DNA from: Phycisphaerae bacterium
GTDB lineage: Bacteria; Planctomycetota; Phycisphaerae; FEN-1346; JAACEH01
NCBI GenBank assembly: GCA_012729015.1
Contig: JAAYDY010000074.1
Coordinates: forward strand, 1 to 64,000
Reading direction: 5' to 3'
DNA: 64,000 nt
In this document: in pieces, positions 59,750-64,000 of the stretch
Numbering within the stretch: the stretch's first letter is position 1
Layout of the letters: each line of letters opens with the position of its first letter
Made by a program: the position numbers and the translations under genes
The notes under the pieces: model-generated
The model's input: only the letters and a program-made list of their open reading frames with translations
Told to the model about the DNA's origin: nothing
Database searches by the model: none

Positions 59750-59770
59750 GGTTGACGTGGCGCCCGGCCC

Positions 59771-59794
59771 GTAGGTCGGGTCAACAGACCCGAC
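59771..59794 (+). repeat. REP-like palindrome with GTAG head, fifth stem
   Basis: GTAG is followed by GTCGGGTC-AACA-GACCCGAC. A partial inverse copy with the same arms lies at 59821-59840 and overlaps the MscS -35 box. Confidence 0.7.
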
Positions 59795-59832
59795 AACCGC
59801 AGCGGGCACAAAGGACGAATCCGTCGGGTCTG

Positions 59833-59861
59833 TTGACCGGGCGAGGCTCATCCTGTATAAG
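59833..59861 (+). promoter_or_regulatory. Predicted promoter of MscS gene
   Basis: TTGACC (59833-59838) and TATAAG (59856-59861) are separated by 17 bases. The -35 box is formed by the end of a REP-like element. Confidence 0.75.
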
Positions 59862-59912
59862 AGAAAGTGGCCGCAGCCGCGGCCGAGATTTCGATTCAGC
59901 GGAGGTGGTGTG

Positions 59913-61178
59913 ATGGTGGTTCCGCCCATTGGCCTGTGGTTTGTCTCGGCGATGGCTCAGTCCGAAACGACTCAGCCCGTCGCCCCTGCGCCGACGCCCG
60001 ACAGTTGGGAACTCGCCGGCCGCAGACTCTTCGAGGCCGTCGGCGCCTACGCGCCCGAGGCGCTTCGGGGCCGGTTCCTGGGCATCGAGTACTGGCAATA
60101 CATCGCCGCCTTCCTGTGCATCCTGCTTGGCCTCGTGGCCAGGAAAGTGTCCGATTTCGTCTTCGAACACTACCTCCTTCCCACGGCCAGGAAGACCCGC
60201 TTCAAGTTCGATCACCTGATCCTCGAAGCGATCTACAAGCCCCTGGGCGTCGCCCTGCTGTTGGTCGGCGTCTTCGGCGCCCTGGCCCTTATCGGGCTCC
60301 AGGTCGCCACCCCCGAGGTCCGCGCCGCCGCCATTCTCACCCTCAAGGTCGCCGTGGCCGCCGATTTCCTGTGGCTCCTGCTTCGCGGCGTTGACGTCCT
60401 GAGCCTCTACCTCCTGTCCGCCGCCGCTCGCACCGACAGCAAACTCGACGATCAGCTCGTGCCGCTCATCAAGAAGAGCCTCAAAGCCTTCGTCGGCGTC
60501 CTCGTCTTCATCGCCATCCTTCAGACGCTGGGCTACTCCGTCGGCAGCCTCCTGGCCGGCCTCGGCATCGGCGGCTTGGCCGTGGCCATGGCCGCCCAGG
60601 ACACCCTCAGCAACCTCTTCGGAGGCATCGTCATCTTCACCGATCGCCCGTTCCGCGTCGGCGAATGGGTCCAGGTCGACCAGATCGAAGGCGCCGTCGA
60701 ACAGATCGGGTTCCGTTCCACGAGAATCCGAACCTTTGCCGGAACGCTCGTGACCCTTCCCAACAGCATGGTCGCCAAGAGCGTCATCGACAACAAGGCC
60801 GCCATGCCCGCCCGGCGCGTCCGCATGACCGTCGGCGTCACCTACGAGACCACGGCCGATCAGATGGAGGAACTCGTGAAGGGGTTCAAGGCCATCCTGG
60901 CCGCCGAGGATCAGGTGGTTCCCGAAACGTCCCTTGTCCGTTTCGTCGGGTTCGGGGCCAGCAGCCTCGACATCCTGGTCATGTACTTCACCAAGCCCAC
61001 GTCCTACGATCTGCACACCGAGGTCGTCGAACGCGTCAACCTGGCTCTCATGCGGGCCGTCAAGGCTCGCGGCCTCAGCATGGCCTTCCCCACGACGACC
61101 GTCTACTTCGAGGGCGACATTGCCAAAGCCATGGCCGGCGGTCATCGTCCCGCCGGCCCGAACGGCCCCGAGGCCTGA
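59913..61178 (+). CDS. Small-conductance mechanosensitive channel (MscS family)
   Basis: The 421-residue protein starts at ATG 59913 behind GGAGG. Four to five membrane helices occupy residues 1-210, the last being the pore helix SLLAGLGIGGLAVAMAAQDTLSNLFGG with the alternating Gly/Ala pattern of MscS TM3. The cytoplasmic vestibule follows with GEWVQVDQIEGAVEQIGFRSTRIR and LPNSMV. It opens under membrane tension to release solutes in hypo-osmotic shock. The length is somewhat greater than Escherichia MscS because of extra N-terminal helices. It is convergent with the heparinase-like gene, 12 bases between stops. Confidence 0.93.
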   Translation: MVVPPIGLWFVSAMAQSETTQPVAPAPTPDSWELAGRRLFEAVGAYAPEALRGRFLGIEYWQYIAAFLCILLGLVARKVSDFVFEHYLLPTARKTRFKFDHLILEAIYKPLGVALLLVGVFGALALIGLQVATPEVRAAAILTLKVAVAADFLWLLLRGVDVLSLYLLSAAARTDSKLDDQLVPLIKKSLKAFVGVLVFIAILQTLGYSVGSLLAGLGIGGLAVAMAAQDTLSNLFGGIVIFTDRPFRVGEWVQVDQIEGAVEQIGFRSTRIRTFAGTLVTLPNSMVAKSVIDNKAAMPARRVRMTVGVTYETTADQMEELVKGFKAILAAEDQVVPETSLVRFVGFGASSLDILVMYFTKPTSYDLHTEVVERVNLALMRAVKARGLSMAFPTTTVYFEGDIAKAMAGGHRPAGPNGPEA

Positions 61179-61190
61179 TCTCGCGCGCCG

Positions 61191-64000
61191 CTACTGAAAC
61201 TCGTCACGATCCGCCGGCACATCCGGCGAGGCCAGCACCAGGTAGTCCAGGTTCACCGAATTGCTCAAATTCGTCAGGCGAATGGTATGCCGTCCTCGCT
61301 TGAGGTAGAACAGGGCCCGCCGCCCGGTACGCCAATCCTCCAGCGCCGTCAATCGCCAGTCGTCCCGCGCGTTCGACCAGCCGCCCGTCGCCGGCAGGAA
61401 GAACTCCCCGATCGGCAGCCCTTCGCCGACCCCGTCGATCAGGATGCCGCGGCGGGCCTGTTCCCGGTCGCCGCAGTGCCTCACCAGCATCTGGTAGTAG
61501 CCGCTCTCCGGCACCTCCACCGGCCACTCGATCCAGTGCCCTTCGCTGTCCCAACCCATGAAGGCCTTGCCGCCGCGCGCGCCGACCTTCTTCTCCGACA
61601 CCCTGACCTCGCCGCCGCCCTGGCCCGAGAACGCCTCGGCTTCGATGACCACCGCCGTCCCCGGTGTGACCGGATTCCGCACCGCCTCGTCCTCGCTGTG
61701 GTCCGCCTGCTGTTCGGCCACCATGCGCTGAAGGAGCACGCGATTCAGCAGCGTCAGACGCTGTTGCGCATCCCGGTCCGCACGCAGCGCGAACACCGAG
61801 TGGCGAACCTCTCCGAACTCGAATCCCTGGCCGGCCTCCAGAACCATCGACACCGAGTCCGGACCGAAGTCCAGCCGATCGCCCGCCGGCGCCGCACGCC
61901 CCGCCTCGTCCACGGCCAGGACGTTGCGGCCGATGTCCGTGCACTCCCAGAGAGGCGGCAGATCCAACCCCGTCAGCCGCACCGTGGCCCGGCCGCCGGC
62001 CAGATTCCGGGCGAGGATATGTCCGTTCTCGGTACGTTCCACGGCCACCAGCGCGGTTCCGTCGAGCGTGACGCGGCCGCCCAGCAACTCCAGCGTTGAG
62101 CCGCCCGCCATATAAACGCCGTCCAATCCGCCCGAGGCGAACGGAAGCGATCCCGGACCCGCCTTCCGCGTCCGAACCATCGCCAGCGACGCATCCGTCC
62201 GCATCATTCCCGTGCTCCGCAGGCCGGGGGCATAATTGACCAGCAGGTAATCCGCCCCGCGCGTCGTCTCGATCTTCAACGCACGAGCGCTTGCGCTGTC
62301 GGTCTCCAGCCAGCACACCGCCGTCACGAAGTCCGGATCCGCGTTCAGGTTGATCACCGCCGCCATCGCCACCTCGCGCCCCTGGCGACGCTGAATCACC
62401 AGCGGCACGGTACGCACCCCTTTCCACCCCGTCGCCGTGATCACCGTCGTGCCCGTGGACGCCGGCGCCGTCAGTACCAGCGGCGGCCGACCCGCCTGTC
62501 GCCACACCGCCTTCCACACGAGGTCCGTGGTCCCGCGGCGAACGTCCTGCAACTCGCTGTAGCCGGGCCGCTCGCTGACCCAGTTGCCCCACGGACGCGA
62601 TGTCCGCACCGAGGTCTCCAACTCGCCGAAGGCGTGATAGGCCACGTCCACCGTTCGTTCGCTGCGGCTGAAGGCCCCTGTCAGGTCGATCGCGTAGTCC
62701 CGCGTCAGCACCAGCGTGCGATCCAGCCCCACTCCAGGCGCCGCCCGGTCCGTCCACGCCCGAACCACCGACACCTCCTCCGTGCCACCCAGCGTCATCA
62801 ACGAAGCACGTCCAGGCACCTGCCGACGCTCGTCGATCACCACCGTGTTGTGCGCCGGCGGCGTACGATACCACCGCTCGCGACGCAGATCGTCGCTGTA
62901 TGAGGAGCCGGGCATCGGCATCAGCGGCTCACCGAAGCCAAACAGGTCGAATCCCAGCAGGTTCTGGCGGCCGTCGCCCCGCCGCGATCCGTACGATACA
63001 AGCAGCTGGTGCGCCCCGGTTGCCTGACCGCCCCGTAGTACCACCACCCCTTCATCCTCCTGGTGGATCGGCCCGTGCGGTCCAGCCTCCACCGCCTCCG
63101 GCGATTCCACAAAGCAACCCGGCAGAAGCCCCTCAGGACGTACCGACACGTCCGCCGCCGCATGAGCCCCAAGCCACTGGTACCGCAGGTCGCCGTACCG
63201 GGCGAAGCCCCAGCGGTACAGCGACGGTACGTGCGGCGACAGCAGCGTCTGTCCTTCGGACTCGTGCAGCGACGGCAACGCCATCGTCGGGTATGCCACC
63301 TCCAGCGGGCCGTCGAGCAGACGCCGCATCTTCCCGTTCCCGTGGCTGTACAGGTCCACCCCGTTCCGCCATGCGCACTCGGCCATGACCAGCATCGCCT
63401 CGGCCGCGCGGTCCGGCGCGTCACGCCACGGACGCGCCTGCCACAGCCCGTCCTCGGTCAGGCCCCTGTCCAGCAGGGCCACCGCGCCGCCATGGCCGTC
63501 GCGGCCGTTCAGGCCCCAGTCGATCAGCCCCGAATCGTCCAGCGCATAGCCGGCCGTCAGCACCGCCGCCCACACGATTGCCGCCTGGGGTCCCACAGGA
63601 TCCCAGGGCCGATCGCGCCCGGCCGCCTCCTGCGCCGCCGGACGAAGCAGCCGGTCGCCCAACTCGCTCCGCTGCTGCGCGCTCAGGCGGCCGTGCAACA
63701 GGTCATACCCGTACGCCACGTAGATCACCCACGTGGCCAGATCGCTCCGCTCGTCGAACGCGCCTGTCAGGCCCGAGGCCACACTCCCGCCGATGGCCGT
63801 CGAACGTCCGAACGTCTCGACGTACCGCGACAGAATGCCCACCGCGGCACTGCCGTACCGCGCCTGGCCCGTCAACCGTTCGGCCAGGGCCAGGTCCACT
63901 ACCGCCCGCGCCGCCGCAATGTGCCGCGCGCGGTTCTCGGCGCTCGGCGACGCCCCGGCCTGCGGGATCGGCGGCATCGCCGCCGACAGGGCGTCCGCTC
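61191..64000 (-). CDS. Heparinase II/III-like polysaccharide lyase with C-terminal binding module (5' end missing)
   Basis: At least 936 residues are present; the frame continues past the right edge, so the N-terminus is missing. The first 330 visible residues are helical, fitting the (alpha/alpha) toroid of alginate lyase/heparinase II/III proteins (WAAVLTAGYALDD, DLYSHGNGKMRRLLDGPLEVAYPTM). A beta-sandwich region follows with YRTPPAHNTVVIDERRQ, the conserved AHNT block of heparinase II/III, and LDRTLVLTRDYAIDL. The last 150 residues look like a CBM6/35-type carbohydrate-binding module (VVIEAEAFSGQGGG, FMGWDSEGHWIEWPVEV, LKRGRHTIRLTNLSNSVNLDYLVL). It probably cleaves a uronic-acid polysaccharide outside the cytoplasm. 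Export cannot be checked because the start is missing. Confidence 0.85.
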   Translation of the reverse strand, partial: ADALSAAMPPIPQAGASPSAENRARHIAAARAVVDLALAERLTGQARYGSAAVGILSRYVETFGRSTAIGGSVASGLTGAFDERSDLATWVIYVAYGYDLLHGRLSAQQRSELGDRLLRPAAQEAAGRDRPWDPVGPQAAIVWAAVLTAGYALDDSGLIDWGLNGRDGHGGAVALLDRGLTEDGLWQARPWRDAPDRAAEAMLVMAECAWRNGVDLYSHGNGKMRRLLDGPLEVAYPTMALPSLHESEGQTLLSPHVPSLYRWGFARYGDLRYQWLGAHAAADVSVRPEGLLPGCFVESPEAVEAGPHGPIHQEDEGVVVLRGGQATGAHQLLVSYGSRRGDGRQNLLGFDLFGFGEPLMPMPGSSYSDDLRRERWYRTPPAHNTVVIDERRQVPGRASLMTLGGTEEVSVVRAWTDRAAPGVGLDRTLVLTRDYAIDLTGAFSRSERTVDVAYHAFGELETSVRTSRPWGNWVSERPGYSELQDVRRGTTDLVWKAVWRQAGRPPLVLTAPASTGTTVITATGWKGVRTVPLVIQRRQGREVAMAAVINLNADPDFVTAVCWLETDSASARALKIETTRGADYLLVNYAPGLRSTGMMRTDASLAMVRTRKAGPGSLPFASGGLDGVYMAGGSTLELLGGRVTLDGTALVAVERTENGHILARNLAGGRATVRLTGLDLPPLWECTDIGRNVLAVDEAGRAAPAGDRLDFGPDSVSMVLEAGQGFEFGEVRHSVFALRADRDAQQRLTLLNRVLLQRMVAEQQADHSEDEAVRNPVTPGTAVVIEAEAFSGQGGGEVRVSEKKVGARGGKAFMGWDSEGHWIEWPVEVPESGYYQMLVRHCGDREQARRGILIDGVGEGLPIGEFFLPATGGWSNARDDWRLTALEDWRTGRRALFYLKRGRHTIRLTNLSNSVNLDYLVLASPDVPADRDEFQ

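Larger units (their letters stand above)
59529..59912. other. Intergenic region with REP-like elements and MscS promoter
   Basis: The 384 bases between divergent genes contain GTAG-headed palindromes at 59655-59677, 59699-59749 (inverse) and 59771-59794, then a promoter at 59833-59861. No gene is evident, and no promoter for the leftward glycosyltransferase was found. Confidence 0.6.

Overview
The window is 64 kb of GC-rich, densely coded bacterial chromosome with no rRNA, tRNA, CRISPR array or intact insertion sequence. It most likely comes from the PVC superphylum, probably a Planctomycetota of the Phycisphaerae/Sedimentisphaerales type; Lentisphaerota cannot be excluded. The evidence is: three PEP-CTERM secreted proteins ending in the PEP-x-hydrophobic-RRR tail; a prepilin-like protein with an H-X9-DG tail; a DUF58/von Willebrand operon; a zinc-finger anti-sigma/FecR fusion; a GntR-HTH/LacI-type hybrid regulator beside glycan enzymes; and many short palindromic intergenic repeats. 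Promoters that I can read follow a sigma-70 pattern (TTGMCN, 16-18 bp, TAYAMT).

Layout. 1-2.9 kb: end of an unknown gene, an ankyrin-repeat protein behind a duplicated palindromic segment, and the two class I fumarase subunits transcribed divergently. 2.9-17.8 kb: a carbohydrate and cell-surface region with a beta-glucuronidase, two paralogues of an unrecognised secreted family (one carrying two DNRLRE-like modules and three PKD modules), a GntR/LacI regulator, PEP-CTERM proteins, a Cgl0159-type aldolase-like protein, a prepilin-like protein and a PQQ-type propeller. 17.8-18.9 kb: a non-coding stretch with a cobalamin riboswitch on the minus strand that has its own promoter and terminator but no evident gene to control. 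18.9-25.4 kb: anti-sigma/FecR protein, dTDP-4-dehydrorhamnose reductase, TauE/SafE permease, VanZ-like protein, orphan ParA and a tiny lysine-rich histone-like protein. 25.4-39.2 kb: S41 protease, then a divergent pair of operons (zinc ribbon-DUF58 leftwards; vWA, MazG-like, M1 peptidase, large membrane protein, ABC ATPase and permease rightwards). 39.2-49.8 kb: DUF4392 D-glutamate cyclase-like protein, an orphan solute-binding lipoprotein, purF, a cysteine hydrolase, an AT-richer gene and a transposase remnant between 46-bp direct repeats, a divergent PurM-like protein, asnB and an MFS transporter. 49.8-64 kb: M28-like peptidase, ECF sigma factor, gyrA, nadE, M20 hydrolase, glycosyltransferase, MscS channel and the C-terminal part of a heparinase II/III-like protein.

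How the genes may work together. Beta-glucuronidase, the heparinase-like protein, the unknown secreted pair and the GntR/LacI regulator suggest use of uronic-acid-containing polysaccharides (inference). The 28-39 kb operon looks like an envelope or secretion-related complex of the DUF58/vWA type together with an ABC exporter, without the usual MoxR ATPase in the window.

The observations most worth following are the unrecognised secreted family, the stand-alone cobalamin riboswitch, the GTAG-headed palindromes together with a relic of their likely transposase (RAYT), and the recurrent placement of promoters so that transcripts would begin at or very near the start codon. Start codons were chosen from Shine-Dalgarno sites and family lengths. 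All family assignments are from reading sequence motifs, not from database searches.
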